Shown here: positions 16,993 to 25,831 of the stretch, one piece after another
Layout: every line of letters starts with the position of its first letter
Position numbering within the stretch: the first letter of the stretch is position 1
Assembly (NCBI RefSeq): GCF_003966715.1
Contig: NZ_AP018907.1
Coordinates: 2,964,001-3,028,000, forward strand
Source: Blastochloris tepida
Lineage (GTDB): Bacteria; Pseudomonadota; Alphaproteobacteria; Rhizobiales; Xanthobacteraceae
Direction: 5' to 3'
DNA length: 64,000 nucleotides
Notes under the pieces: model-generated
The model's input: the letters and a program-made list of their open reading frames with translations, nothing else
The model's database searches: none
Told to the model about the DNA's origin: nothing
Made by a program: the position numbers and the translations under genes

Positions 16993-17975
16993 TTTAGCTC
17001 GATATAATGCTGCTCGGCAAAGTAGGACAAGCCCGGCAGATCGACGAAACTCGTGAATGCGAACATCAGACCGAGCAAGCCGACGACCGCGACGAGGCCC
17101 GTCTCGCGGAAGAGCTTCTCCGGCTTCTGGGCGGTTGAGTCGGGCCGCGTCGACATCACGAAATAGAGCGTGAAGAGCACCACGATCACCGGCAGAAGCA
17201 GTATATATTCGATACGATACTTGACGAGGAAGATCGCCAGGAAGGACACCGACAGCAGCGAATAGGCCAAGCAGCAGGCGGCGAGCGTCGTCTCCGTGTA
17301 ATGTGCGAAGCTCGCACGATAGCGCGCGAGACATTCGATGCCGTGCGACGCGACGATCTGCCGATATTCCGACAGGCGCTTGGCGGCCATGAGGAACGCC
17401 CCGCCCAGCCAATACGCCAGGATCACCGATCCGGGCGGCAGGGTGGTGGGGTCGACAATCGCCCAGCCGATGGCCAGCCGCAGCGGGTTGTTGATCGACT
17501 CCGAAATGACGTCGAGATAGGCCTTGTCCTTGCTGCGGAAGGGTTTGACATTGTAGACGACCCCCTGGGCAGCAAAGACAATTGCGATCAAGAACATGAG
17601 CTTGCTGACAAGAAGCGCGAACAGCAACCCGGACGCGACGAGCAACATCCAGAGTCCTGCGACAATTCTGCCATCCATCTCGCGACGGACGGCCGGACGC
17701 AAGGACTTTGTCGGGTGATGCCGGTCGAACTCTCGATCGAGATACTCGTTTATCACATAATTTGCCGAGGCGATGCAGATCGCCGTCAGCAATCCAAGCA
17801 CCAGCGATTGGGCAAAATGATCCGTGTGCACCCCGCGCAACATATAGGCCAGCACGATCCCCGGAACGATGAAGATGTGCTTTGCGCTGTGATCGAGTCG
17901 CGCAATACGGATATAATCGTATAAGTTTGAAGACTCGTTCTTCTTTCCTTGCAACAACACCTGCGTCTCGGACAT
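16989..17975 (-). CDS. UbiA-family prenyltransferase, decaprenyl-phosphate phosphoribosyltransferase-like
   Basis: A 328-residue membrane protein with about eight to nine helices. The first Asp-rich motif is NEYLDREFDRHHPTKSLRP; the HPTK-RP ending is typical of the DPPR-synthase branch rather than MenA or UbiA. The second region is DVISESINNPLRLAIG. DPPR synthases transfer 5-phosphoribose from PRPP to polyprenyl phosphate. The HAD and GtrA partners downstream support this. It should not be read as the missing MenA of the men cluster. Base composition is visibly less GC-rich than most neighbours, hinting at horizontal acquisition. Confidence 0.78.
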   Translation of the reverse strand: MSETQVLLQGKKNESSNLYDYIRIARLDHSAKHIFIVPGIVLAYMLRGVHTDHFAQSLVLGLLTAICIASANYVINEYLDREFDRHHPTKSLRPAVRREMDGRIVAGLWMLLVASGLLFALLVSKLMFLIAIVFAAQGVVYNVKPFRSKDKAYLDVISESINNPLRLAIGWAIVDPTTLPPGSVILAYWLGGAFLMAAKRLSEYRQIVASHGIECLARYRASFAHYTETTLAACCLAYSLLSVSFLAIFLVKYRIEYILLLPVIVVLFTLYFVMSTRPDSTAQKPEKLFRETGLVAVVGLLGLMFAFTSFVDLPGLSYFAEQHYIELK

Positions 17976-18022
17976 GGACGTGCCCCTGCCAATATCAGAT
18001 TGATATGGAGTCTATCTTTCTG

Positions 18023-19594
18023 CTATTTCAGAACGTAGACATCATACGTCTCGCCTGTCCGCGCTGGGCCGAGGCGCGCAAGCGTTTCCGTGCTCTCCTG
18101 GAACGTACGAATGTCTTCCGCGGAGCCTCGGAACGTCCAATTGTATCCCTCGTGATAGACGCGGCCGGGAACGATCTGGTCGAGGCGCTGGGACAGCAGA
18201 ATGACGACGGGCACGCCAAGCGACGCCTTGAGGGCCTGCGCCTGGCGAAGCAGATCGCCGAGGTCGCGGTGCAGGATGCCGGCGCGAGAGAATTTCACGA
18301 CGCTCCCGAGCGCATCGCTGCGGGTCAGATACGTTCGGTTGCCGATGTAGTACGGCAACGGCTCGACCAGATAGTCGGGATCGGAAAGGATCACCGCGTC
18401 GCCGAGGGCCACGTTCGACTTGATAAGCTGCGCGACATCGGCGCTTCGACTGTTGACCGGCAGGATCCCGGCGAGGTCGCCGACGCTTCTTGCGACGCCT
18501 CGGAACGACTGCAGGCCGACAAGGAGCAGGCACCCGGACAGGGCCGCGATGGTCAGCGATCGGGCAATGGCCGGCCGCGCCGCGTCCGACAGCGCCCGGC
18601 GGATGTCCGGCCAGGCGATCCAGTACAGCGCGACCACGAAGAAGAACCAGACGCCGGCATGGCGATAGGAGCCGCCGGCGCCGAGGGCGAAGAAGACCGA
18701 GAGCCCTATCAGCCCGGTCAGGGCGCCCAGGAACGCGCTGCGGCGGGGAAGGAGACCCAACGTCGCGCCATAAAGCAGCACGGAGACGAGGATGCTTTGG
18801 CCCGGCAGCCCCTCCGCGAGGAGGGGCGGCAGCCCCAGCGCGCCGAAGCCGGTGCCTCCGGGATTGAGAACCGCCAGGAGTGCGGCCCGCGGCAGGTCGA
18901 GGGATGCGGGGTCCACCGCGGCGGCATCGTTGTAGGTGGGCCAAACCGTCAGGCCGCACAGAACGATCCCGGCGAGCGCGATCCCGGCATTGATCAGCAC
19001 GTTCCGCAAGGCAGGCGACCAGCGCAGGCCGGTCTCCTGCAGAATGTCCGCCGCCCAAAAGACCAGGAAGGCTCCGACCAGCATCGCCGCGATGACGTTC
19101 GTGTTGGCCAGCACGAACAGGAGCACACCGATGACGATGCTCTTGTCGCGATATCTCGCGTACACTGCGGCAATGACGAGCAGAATGAGCGCGGAAATTC
19201 CATAGTTCCGTGCCGTCACTGAGAATTCGCTTAGATAAAACCCGGAAAACACGAGAAAAATCAGCACAAGCGGCGGGAACGGCGACCTGAAAAGCAAGAT
19301 CGCGACAGAAATTGCCGCAACGAGCAGGGAGAGAACCGGCAGCACCTCGACTCTGCCAAACACGTCGTAGGCGCTGCGCAGCATCAGGTACCAGACAGCC
19401 GGATGCCCTTCGCCCCGGAGATTGGAGAGCATTTCGACCGCGTTCTGGCCACTGAGCGCGATCGACAGCGCCCGGACCTCGTCGCGCCACATCACATGGC
19501 CGAACGCAAGTGCGCCGACGGCACACACCCACACCAGCAACACCACCAACGCAGCCCGCGACGAGAGGCGTTCCAAGAGCATCGACCGCAGCAT
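18023..19594 (-). CDS. GT-C-like membrane glycosyltransferase
   Basis: A 523-residue protein with about ten or more membrane helices followed by a ~150-residue soluble C-terminal domain (from about SFRGVARSVG). The first periplasmic loop carries WRDEVRALSIAL and GHPAVWYLMLR, the acidic-pair plus HPxxWY arrangement of GT-C enzymes that use polyprenyl-linked sugars. The ATG at 19594 is chosen for its GAGGAAG ribosome site; upstream ATGs (up to 19684) lack one. It lies 47 bp upstream of the UbiA gene on the same strand, so it probably starts the operon and uses the sugar lipid made by the next genes. Confidence 0.75.
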   Translation of the reverse strand: MLRSMLLERLSSRAALVVLLVWVCAVGALAFGHVMWRDEVRALSIALSGQNAVEMLSNLRGEGHPAVWYLMLRSAYDVFGRVEVLPVLSLLVAAISVAILLFRSPFPPLVLIFLVFSGFYLSEFSVTARNYGISALILLVIAAVYARYRDKSIVIGVLLFVLANTNVIAAMLVGAFLVFWAADILQETGLRWSPALRNVLINAGIALAGIVLCGLTVWPTYNDAAAVDPASLDLPRAALLAVLNPGGTGFGALGLPPLLAEGLPGQSILVSVLLYGATLGLLPRRSAFLGALTGLIGLSVFFALGAGGSYRHAGVWFFFVVALYWIAWPDIRRALSDAARPAIARSLTIAALSGCLLLVGLQSFRGVARSVGDLAGILPVNSRSADVAQLIKSNVALGDAVILSDPDYLVEPLPYYIGNRTYLTRSDALGSVVKFSRAGILHRDLGDLLRQAQALKASLGVPVVILLSQRLDQIVPGRVYHEGYNWTFRGSAEDIRTFQESTETLARLGPARTGETYDVYVLK

Positions 19595-20081
19595 TTCAGC
19601 CTTCCTCTTCGCCGCCACGCGAACAACACGCATATTGAAATGCACTCGCGCTCTCTGATCGGCACAACACATGCCCATCATCAATCATTCGTATCGATCT
19701 ATTTTGATGCGCTATAGTATTTTATTGTTTCGAAAATATTGCAGTCGCGCGCTCGCGCAATTTCATAATTATGTTATGCAATACCAATAGACGACCGCAC
19801 GATCGCCGCTTCAGCGCAAATCTCGTCGGTTTCTACATGACATCCTGAGCCGCTCAGGATCTGTCGATTTCGGTTATTCACGAAATGTAAGAAACTAATG
19901 TGTCAATCGGCCCGGAAATCGGCTTCCGGGCGGCGCGCCGTCGCCGGCGGCGAGCTTGCGGCGTGTCATGCCAAGGGCCGCCGGTCCAGAGCCTTTTCCG
20001 CACAAGTGGATACCGGTTTTGCGGAAGAGAATGCGTCAAATCAGAAACTTAGAGCGTCCGATCTGATGCAGCCAGATCGGA
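19595..20081. other. AT-rich intergenic region upstream of surface-glycan operon
   Basis: The stretch 19690-19800 is unusually AT-rich (TATAGTATTTTATTG, CATAATTATGTTATG) and probably contains the operon promoter. The far side carries the 105-bp interspersed repeat. I see no gene. Confidence 0.6.
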
Positions 20082-20090
20082 TCACGCTCC
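19988..20090. repeat. ~105-bp interspersed repeat (copy 2, inverted)
   Basis: The reverse complement aligns almost base for base with 5764-5868, including GATCCGATCTG...CAGATCGGACGCTC and CCGGTATCCACTTGTGCGGA. It overlaps the stop region of the ABC ATPase gene, as copy 1 overlaps the DUF2023 stop. Confidence 0.85.
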
Positions 20091-20837
20091 AGGGGCAGCG
20101 TGGCCCGCCTCGACGCCGGATTGGCGCGTGCGCTCGTCGGCGGTGATGCGGCCGTCGATAATCTGGATGCGGCGGTCCATGCGCGCGGCCATGTCCAGCG
20201 AGTGGGTCACCGCCACCACCGTCTTGCCGCGCTCGTCGACCAGCGCCCGCAGGATCGCGAACACCTGCTCGCTCGATCTGGTGTCGAGCGAGCCGGTCGG
20301 CTCGTCGGCGAGGATCACCGGCGGATCGTTGGCGAGCGCGCGCCCGACCGCGACGCGCTGGCGCTGGCCGCCGGACATCTGGTCGGGCCGTTTGCCGGCA
20401 TGCTCGGCGAGGCCGAGGGAGGCGAGGATCTCGTCGGCGCGGGCGCGCATCTCCGCCTCGGACAGCCGGCCCAGCGCGCGCATCGGCAGCATCACGTTCT
20501 CGCGCGCCGTGAACTCCGGCAGCAGGAAGTGGAACTGGAACACGAAGCCGAGGCCGGTGAGCCGGATGCGGGCGCGCTCGTCCTCGTCGATCCTGGCGGT
20601 CGGCCGCCCCAGCACCCGCACCTCGCCGGTGGTCGGCAGGTCGAGCAGGCCCATAAGATAAAGCAGCGACGACTTGCCCGAGCCGGACGGGCCGGTGATG
20701 GCGACGAACTCGCGCGGCCGGATGGCGAGGTTGATGTCGCGCACCAGCGTCACCGGCACCGCCTCGTCCAGCACGCGGCTGACATTCACCGCCTCGATCA
20801 GCGGCGCCTCGGCGGCAGCGGCAGCCGTCGCCGCCAT
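20082..20837 (-). CDS. ABC exporter ATP-binding protein (MacB/LolD type)
   Basis: A 251-residue ATPase: Walker A GPSGSGKSS, Q-loop FQFHFLLPEFTARENV, signature [15 protein letters not shown], Walker B ILADEPTGSLD, H-loop VTHS. The LLPEFTARENVMLPM stretch marks the MacB/LolD subfamily, which drives lipoprotein or substrate extrusion. It overlaps the permease stop by one nucleotide (TGATG). The 3' end runs into the 105-bp repeat. With the two upstream genes it forms a three-gene export system. Confidence 0.92.
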   Translation of the reverse strand: MAATAAAAAEAPLIEAVNVSRVLDEAVPVTLVRDINLAIRPREFVAITGPSGSGKSSLLYLMGLLDLPTTGEVRVLGRPTARIDEDERARIRLTGLGFVFQFHFLLPEFTARENVMLPMRALGRLSEAEMRARADEILASLGLAEHAGKRPDQMSGGQRQRVAVGRALANDPPVILADEPTGSLDTRSSEQVFAILRALVDERGKTVVAVTHSLDMAARMDRRIQIIDGRITADERTRQSGVEAGHAAPGA

Positions 20838-22075
20838 CACGCCGCGCCCCGGATGATCTCGACCGGGTGGACGCGCGCGGCCTTCCGCGCCGGGAAATAG
20901 CCGGCGATGCCGGAGGAGACCAGCGCCACGCCGGTGGCGATGAGATAATGGTTCACCGAATAGAGCAGCGGGATGCGCGTCATGTCGGTGAAGGCGGTGA
21001 ACTCGAACTCGAACGAGCCGAGGAACAGGCACAGGGCGTAGCCCAGAACGCAGCCGATCGCCGCGCCGACCGTGCCGATGGTCAGCGCCTCGACGACGAA
21101 GATGCGGCGCACCGTCACCTCGCGAAAGCCCAGCGACTTCATGATCGCGATGTCGCGCGCCTTCTCGTGGGTGATGGTGGAGATGATGTTGTAGGTGCCG
21201 AAGCTCGCCACCAGCAGGATGGCGCCGACCACCGTGGTCATGATGATGTTGCGCACCTGGAACGCCGACAGCAGCTCCTCCTGCGCCTCCATCCACGCCA
21301 CCGCCTGATAGTTGGTCTCGCGGATGATGCGGTCGGCGACGTCCTTGGCGATCATCGGATCGTCGAGCCGGATGCGGATGTCGTTGATGATGCCGGTCTG
21401 TGCCTGCAGGATCTGCGCGGTCTTGATCAGCGTGTAGGCGGTGGTCTCGTCGGCGGTGCGGATGCCGATGTGCGAGATGCCGACCACCTCCGCCGTCATC
21501 TGGCCGCCGGTGGTGGTGGTGAGCGAGATGGTGGAGCCGACGCGCGCGCCGATCTTGGTGGCGAGGCGCGATCCCAGAATGATGGCGTTGGTGGCGCGGT
21601 AGAGCGACAGCAGCGAGCCCTGGCGCATCTTGGTGGCAAGCGTCGAGATCTTCGGCTCGCGCATCGGATCGATGCCGTTGATGGTCACCGACACGTCGCG
21701 CCCGGCATAGCGGATGATGGCGCGGGTGATGACGCCGGGGCCAATCTCGCCCGGAACCCAGCTCTCCAGCGCCGCCATGGTGGCCAGCGGATTCTTGATG
21801 CCGAGCCGGCGGGTCTCGGGCGTCAGGCCGTGGATGGCGGCGGCGTCATAGGCGCGCTCGGCCGGCTGCACCGGCGGCGCCGGCCGCTCGTCGGAAATGG
21901 CGATGTGCGGCATGGCGTCGACCAGCTTGTTGATGAAGTCGACCTGCGAGCCCTGCATCAGGGCCGCCATCATGATCGAGAAGCCGACCCCGGTGGCGAC
22001 GCCGAAGATCGCCACCAGCGTCTGGCGCGCCCGCGCCCGCACATGGGTGAAGGCGATGTCGAGCACGAGGCTCAT
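20837..22075 (-). CDS. ABC transporter permease (FtsX/MacB family)
   Basis: A 412-residue permease with the MacB arrangement: one N-terminal helix, a large periplasmic domain (residues ~45-260), then three C-terminal helices. The family motif FGTYNIISTITHEKARDIAIMKSLGFREVTVRRIFVVEA, read here in segments, is at ~285-325, and the terminal FPARKAARVHPVEIIRG is intact. It overlaps both neighbours, so the system is translationally coupled. The substrate is unknown. Confidence 0.92.
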   Translation of the reverse strand: MSLVLDIAFTHVRARARQTLVAIFGVATGVGFSIMMAALMQGSQVDFINKLVDAMPHIAISDERPAPPVQPAERAYDAAAIHGLTPETRRLGIKNPLATMAALESWVPGEIGPGVITRAIIRYAGRDVSVTINGIDPMREPKISTLATKMRQGSLLSLYRATNAIILGSRLATKIGARVGSTISLTTTTGGQMTAEVVGISHIGIRTADETTAYTLIKTAQILQAQTGIINDIRIRLDDPMIAKDVADRIIRETNYQAVAWMEAQEELLSAFQVRNIIMTTVVGAILLVASFGTYNIISTITHEKARDIAIMKSLGFREVTVRRIFVVEALTIGTVGAAIGCVLGYALCLFLGSFEFEFTAFTDMTRIPLLYSVNHYLIATGVALVSSGIAGYFPARKAARVHPVEIIRGAA

Positions 22076-23091
22076 TTCGTCCCCTCGGCTGGCTTCTCGA
22101 TCGCCCGCACCCGCCCGCCGGCAAAGCGCGAGGGCACCGGCGACACCACGCGCTCGCCCACAGCAACGCCCGACAGGATCTCGACGGCGCGGGTGCCCTT
22201 GATGCCGGTCTCGACCTTGCGGCGCACCGCCACGCCGTTCTCGACCACGAACACCGCGCCGCCCGTCACCGCCTCGGCCGGCACCAGCAGCGCGTTCGCC
22301 TTCTCCTGCGCCACGATGTTGGCCTCGACGCTCATGCCGATCTGGAGCGGCGTGTCGTCGGGCAGGCCGACATAGACGCGGAAGGTCTTGGCCACCGGGT
22401 CGCCGGCCGGGGTGATGTCGTCGACCTTGCCTTCAAGCGTGCGCTCCGGAAAGGCGTCGGCGCGGATCAGCGTCACCTGCCCGCGCTGCACCCGTGGAAT
22501 GTCCTCCTCATTGACCTCGGCGACGAGGCGCAGCGGGTGCGGCTGACCGACGCGGTAGAGCACGGCGCTGGTATCGACCACCTCGCCGACCTCGCCATCC
22601 TCGCGCAGCACGGTGCCGTCCATCGGCGACACCAGCCGATAATTCTCGATGCGCTCGCCCTGGGCGGCGATCAGCGCTTCGATCTGGCGCAGCTCGGTCT
22701 GGGCGCGCTCGAAGGACTGGGGCGCGGCGACGCCGCGGGCGGACAGCTCGACCAGCCGGTCGAGGTCGCGCTTGGCCTGCTCGCGCCGCGCCTCCAGCTC
22801 GCGCTGGGTGTGGCGGGCCTCGCGGTCGTCGAGGCGGGCCAGCACCTGCCCGGCCTTGACCTCCTTCCCCTCGCAGCGGCAGCGCTCGATGATGCGGCCG
22901 CGCACGATGGGGCCGACCTTGGCCCATTTCACCGGCTCGACCGAGCCGGTGGCGTAGACGATCTCGGCCGCCGTGCCGCGCGATGGCGTCACCACCGTCA
23001 CCTCGGGGCCGCGGCCGACCCGCCACCACCATAGTCCGGCGGCGAGCGCGCCGATAACCAGGAGCACGAGCAGGGGACGGAGACGAATCAT
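22072..23091 (-). CDS. Periplasmic adaptor (MacA/HlyD family)
   Basis: A 339-residue membrane-fusion protein. One N-terminal helix (residues ~5-22) anchors it. The two biotinyl-lipoyl halves are IRGRIIE-like VGPIVRGRIIERC and NYRLVSPMDGTVLREDGEVGE, with a helical hairpin between them (RREQAKRDLDRLVELSARG). A beta-barrel domain follows (VTLIRADAFPERTLEGKVDDI). It links the MacB-like permease to an outer-membrane channel. The start at 23091 places the helix at the N-terminus; a longer frame upstream lacks a ribosome site. It overlaps the permease by 4 nt. Confidence 0.9.
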   Translation of the reverse strand: MIRLRPLLVLLVIGALAAGLWWWRVGRGPEVTVVTPSRGTAAEIVYATGSVEPVKWAKVGPIVRGRIIERCRCEGKEVKAGQVLARLDDREARHTQRELEARREQAKRDLDRLVELSARGVAAPQSFERAQTELRQIEALIAAQGERIENYRLVSPMDGTVLREDGEVGEVVDTSAVLYRVGQPHPLRLVAEVNEEDIPRVQRGQVTLIRADAFPERTLEGKVDDITPAGDPVAKTFRVYVGLPDDTPLQIGMSVEANIVAQEKANALLVPAEAVTGGAVFVVENGVAVRRKVETGIKGTRAVEILSGVAVGERVVSPVPSRFAGGRVRAIEKPAEGTK

Positions 23092-23220
23092 GACAGCGCT
23101 CGAACCTGGTGGACGCGACGCGGCCGCGGCAACGCGGCAGTTCAATCCGGTCCTCAAGCCGTAGGCCGGAAACCGTAAAGGAGATGGGTGCTCAGGAGGT
23201 GTTTGGCAAAACGAGGCCGC

Positions 23221-24099
23221 TCAACTGGTGGGGCGATCGGGCGCGTCGAGCCGGAACACGGCATCGGCGAGGCCCGCCGCGGCCGCGGGGTCGATCGTCT
23301 CCGCGATCGCCGGCAGCAGCACGCAGGTGCGCCCGATGCCGAGATCGTGAAGCTGGGCGGGCACGCCGAAGCCATGTTCGAGATGGCCGCGCCCGATGAT
23401 GCCGGCGACCAAAGGCGGCGGGTCGAGGCGGGCGCGATGATCGGCAATGGCGCAGGCGAAGGCGCGGTCCCAGCACTGCTGCGCCCGCACGATGCGCGCG
23501 AAGGCTGGATCGTCGGCGCCGGCCGCGGCCGTCCGCCCGCCCATGGCGCCGCCGCCGGTCGCGGCGAACAGATAGCGGCGATAGGCCGGGCTGGCCGGCG
23601 CGGGCGGCGTGATGCCCTCGCGCGCGGCGTCCGGCACCGCCTCCCAGCCGTCGCACCCGACCGCGCTCACCAGCCCCCGCCGGCAGTTGAGCGCGATCAT
23701 CGGCACCATTTGCTGGCGGCAGAACTCGAACAGCGGCAGATAGAGCGCCGGATCGAAGCCCCAGATCGCCGGCCAGTCGACGGCGGCGAGAAACCCATCG
23801 GTGTCGTAGAGACCGGCCACCCAGCGGTCGAGCACCGGCTGCACGTCGCGCGGGAACATCTCGAAGCCGACCGCGAGATTTGGCCGCAGCACGTGCAGCG
23901 CCGCCACCGCGTGCAGTTGCCAGCGATGGATCTCGGCGACGTCATGGCTCTCGCCGAGCAACACGACGTCCTGTTCCGCCGCGCGCCGCAGCACCGGCGC
24001 CCATGGCTCGAAGGTGCCGCCGGCCGGCACGTACCAGGTGGCGCGCGGGTGGGGGCGCGGGTCGGTGTCGGCGTTGGTGTCTGGCGATGCTTCGGTCAT
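23221..24099 (-). CDS. ChaN-family haem-binding-type protein
   Basis: A 292-residue protein of the ChaN/Tiki-like family. Diagnostic motifs are VVLLGESHDVAEIHRWQ, VGFEMFPRDVQPVLDRW, and near the C-terminus VAGIIGRGHLEHGFGVPAQL. ChaN-type proteins bind haem and are linked to iron uptake; the GESH and GRGH motifs resemble the metal site of Tiki proteases. No lipoprotein signal is visible with this start. A second ATG about 36 nt upstream would add a Pro/Ser-rich leader. The TonB-dependent receptor 2.6 kb away may be a functional partner, but they are on opposite strands. Confidence 0.82.
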   Translation of the reverse strand: MTEASPDTNADTDPRPHPRATWYVPAGGTFEPWAPVLRRAAEQDVVLLGESHDVAEIHRWQLHAVAALHVLRPNLAVGFEMFPRDVQPVLDRWVAGLYDTDGFLAAVDWPAIWGFDPALYLPLFEFCRQQMVPMIALNCRRGLVSAVGCDGWEAVPDAAREGITPPAPASPAYRRYLFAATGGGAMGGRTAAAGADDPAFARIVRAQQCWDRAFACAIADHRARLDPPPLVAGIIGRGHLEHGFGVPAQLHDLGIGRTCVLLPAIAETIDPAAAAGLADAVFRLDAPDRPTS

Positions 24100-24539
24100 G
24101 GGGCTCGGTCGCGGCGATGGCGCTGCGACCATAGAGGATCGGCGCCCGCCCGTCGCGGCTGGGCCCCCTTCCCTCGCGTGGCTGCGCCACGCTCGCCGGG
24201 GGCGACCGGTGGACTGTCGCCCAGGAGCACACATCACCGCCGGTCGTTCCCGGCCGAGCCGCGAAGCGGCGAGGGGAAGGGAACCCACAAGCTTCGCCAC
24301 CTGACGCACGGGGCTCGATCCAGTGGCGCCGTGAGGGGCTGGGTGCTCAGCCAAGCTATTCCGCCACGCTGTTCGCCAATGGCCCGTTCCCAGTGTCCCG
24401 TTCCAAATGTCCCGTTCCTTGGGCCCCCTTCCCTCGCGTGGCTGCGCCACGCTCGCCGGGGGCGACCGGTGGAGAGTGTCGCCCCGGGCGAAGGAGGGGT
24501 GTCATCCCGGGCAAGCGGCGTCAGCCGCGCGAGCAACTG
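24100..24539. repeat. Intergenic region with a ~53-bp direct repeat
   Basis: Two near-identical copies of a block beginning GGGCCCCCTTCCCTCGCGTG and ending GGGGGCGACCGGTGGA lie at about 24162-24216 and 24420-24474. Each contains the hairpin GCGTGGCTGCGCCACGC. Between them are short CCCAGTGTCCCGTTCC-type repeats. This lies immediately beyond the transposase stop, so it may be the insertion context of the IS element. Confidence 0.7.
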
Positions 24540-25508
24540 TCATGCGGTTTTGGGGTCTCGCCAGGGTTTGTTGTCTCGAATCATGGCGTTGAGGATGGTC
24601 AGGAGCTTTCGAGCGATGGCGATGAGGGCGACCTTGGCGGGTTTTCCGCGGGCTTTGAGGTCGGCGTAGAGCTGTTTGGCCCACGGGTTCCAGTGGATGG
24701 CGGCGAAGGCGGCGAGATAGCAGGCGCGCTTGAGCGCGCGGCGTCCGGCCTCGATATGGGCCGGCCGCCGCGCTTTGCCGCTGTCGTTGCGATAGGGTGC
24801 GCAGCCGCCGATGGCACCGGCTTGGCGGGGGGTGAACCGGCCGAGTTCGGGAGCTTCTGCGAGCAGGACGCGGGCCGTCTTGTTGGCGATCCCCGGCACC
24901 GAGGTGATGATCTTGGCCTTGGCGTCCATCGCCGGATCGGCGGCGATCAACGCCTCGATGGCCTGTTCGGCCGCGGCGACGGTCTCGCGCAGGGCGGCGA
25001 TTTCGGCATCGAGCCGGGCGGTGATGGCCGCCAGGGTGGGGTGGGCCTTGCGGTTCTCGAGGCGGCGGATGTCGGCCTCGGCGCGGGTGATTTCGCGCAC
25101 CCAGGCGGTCAGGTCGCTCTGCGCTTGCGAGGGCTCCGGGAACGGCCGGCAGGGGTGATGCAGCATGAAGGCGCGGATGATGCGGGCGTCGAGCGGATCG
25201 CTCTTGGCGCGCTGGCCGCAGGCCTTGGCGAACTGGCGGCAGCGCCAGCTGTCGACCTGCAGCACGGTGAGGCCGGCCTCGCGCAGCACCGCGACCGCCA
25301 GGCGTTCATAGCCGCCGGTTGGCTCCAGGCCGGCGGTGGTGAGCCCGGCCTTCACCAGGCGCCTGGCCAAGCGCTGGAGAGCCGCGGGGGTGTTATCGAC
25401 GCGCTCGACCTTGGTGTCGTCGAAGGCGATGTCGAGCCAGTCCTTGGAGACATCGATGCCCACAAGGTGGGTGGCAAACGGCGTCGGGTGTGGCAGCATG
25501 ACAAGCAT
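24540..25508 (-). CDS. IS110-family transposase (DEDD recombinase)
   Basis: A 322-residue transposase. The N-terminal RuvC-like domain has the DEDD set: D19 (VGIDVSKDWLD), E62 (GLEPTGGYE), D104 and D107 (KSDPLDARIIRAF). A coiled-coil stretch follows (~135-195). The C-terminal Transposase_20 domain has SVPGIANKTARVLLAEAPEL, AIGGCAPYRNDSGK and HIEAGRRALKRACYLAAF, with the Ser of NDSGK as the likely catalytic serine. It appears intact. The start at 25508 gives the family N-terminus; ATG at 25499 is also possible. Confidence 0.93.
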   Translation of the reverse strand: MLVMLPHPTPFATHLVGIDVSKDWLDIAFDDTKVERVDNTPAALQRLARRLVKAGLTTAGLEPTGGYERLAVAVLREAGLTVLQVDSWRCRQFAKACGQRAKSDPLDARIIRAFMLHHPCRPFPEPSQAQSDLTAWVREITRAEADIRRLENRKAHPTLAAITARLDAEIAALRETVAAAEQAIEALIAADPAMDAKAKIITSVPGIANKTARVLLAEAPELGRFTPRQAGAIGGCAPYRNDSGKARRPAHIEAGRRALKRACYLAAFAAIHWNPWAKQLYADLKARGKPAKVALIAIARKLLTILNAMIRDNKPWRDPKTA

Positions 25509-25670
25509 CCCAGGCTTGGAAGCGGGGTCAAAAGCCCCGTGCAACTGTTCGGGTTGGCTTGGGACGGACGGCCGCTTCTGCTCGCGACGGCCTCGAAGGC
25601 TCACCCGGGATACGGCGTGCCGCCCGCACCGGCTCGGGGTGGCCACCCCGAGCCGGTGCACCCATCAAAG
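25509..25670 (-). ncRNA. Candidate IS110 bridge RNA region
   Basis: In IS110-group elements the non-coding DNA upstream of the transposase encodes a bridge RNA that pairs with donor and target. This ~160-bp upstream stretch is non-coding by the preferred start and contains strong inverted repeats, including GCACCGGCTCGGGGTGG with its complement at 25626-25659. The RNA itself is predicted by analogy only. Confidence 0.35.
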
Positions 25671-25831
25671 CACAGTTCGCCGTTCCAAACCGGGATCGTC
25701 ATCCGAACGGCCGCGTTTTGTTTGTTCAAATTCGAAGTTGACAGTCGTTCGCATGTTGTTGTGGCCGGCACCGGCCGCCCTGTGCTAGCCGCAAGCTGAA
25801 CAGGCCTGGGGCGCAGACTGGGGAGCAGCAG

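Larger units (their letters stand above)
24490..25670 (-). mobile_element. IS110-family insertion element (ends approximate)
   Basis: The element comprises the transposase at 24540-25508 and the non-coding DNA just upstream of it. IS110 elements lack terminal inverted repeats, so the boundaries cannot be fixed by eye. A 34-bp perfect palindrome at 25626-25659 lies on the upstream side and may be part of the end or the target. Confidence 0.5.

Noticed and set aside
16989..17975. UbiA-family gene as the missing MenA
   Set aside because: The HPTK-RP motif and the HAD/GtrA partners point to a phosphoribosyltransferase branch.
24290..24370. A tRNA-like string (minus strand GGCGGAATAGCTTGGC) between repeats
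   Set aside because: The acceptor and T-arms do not pair, so it is not a tRNA; at most a decayed fragment.
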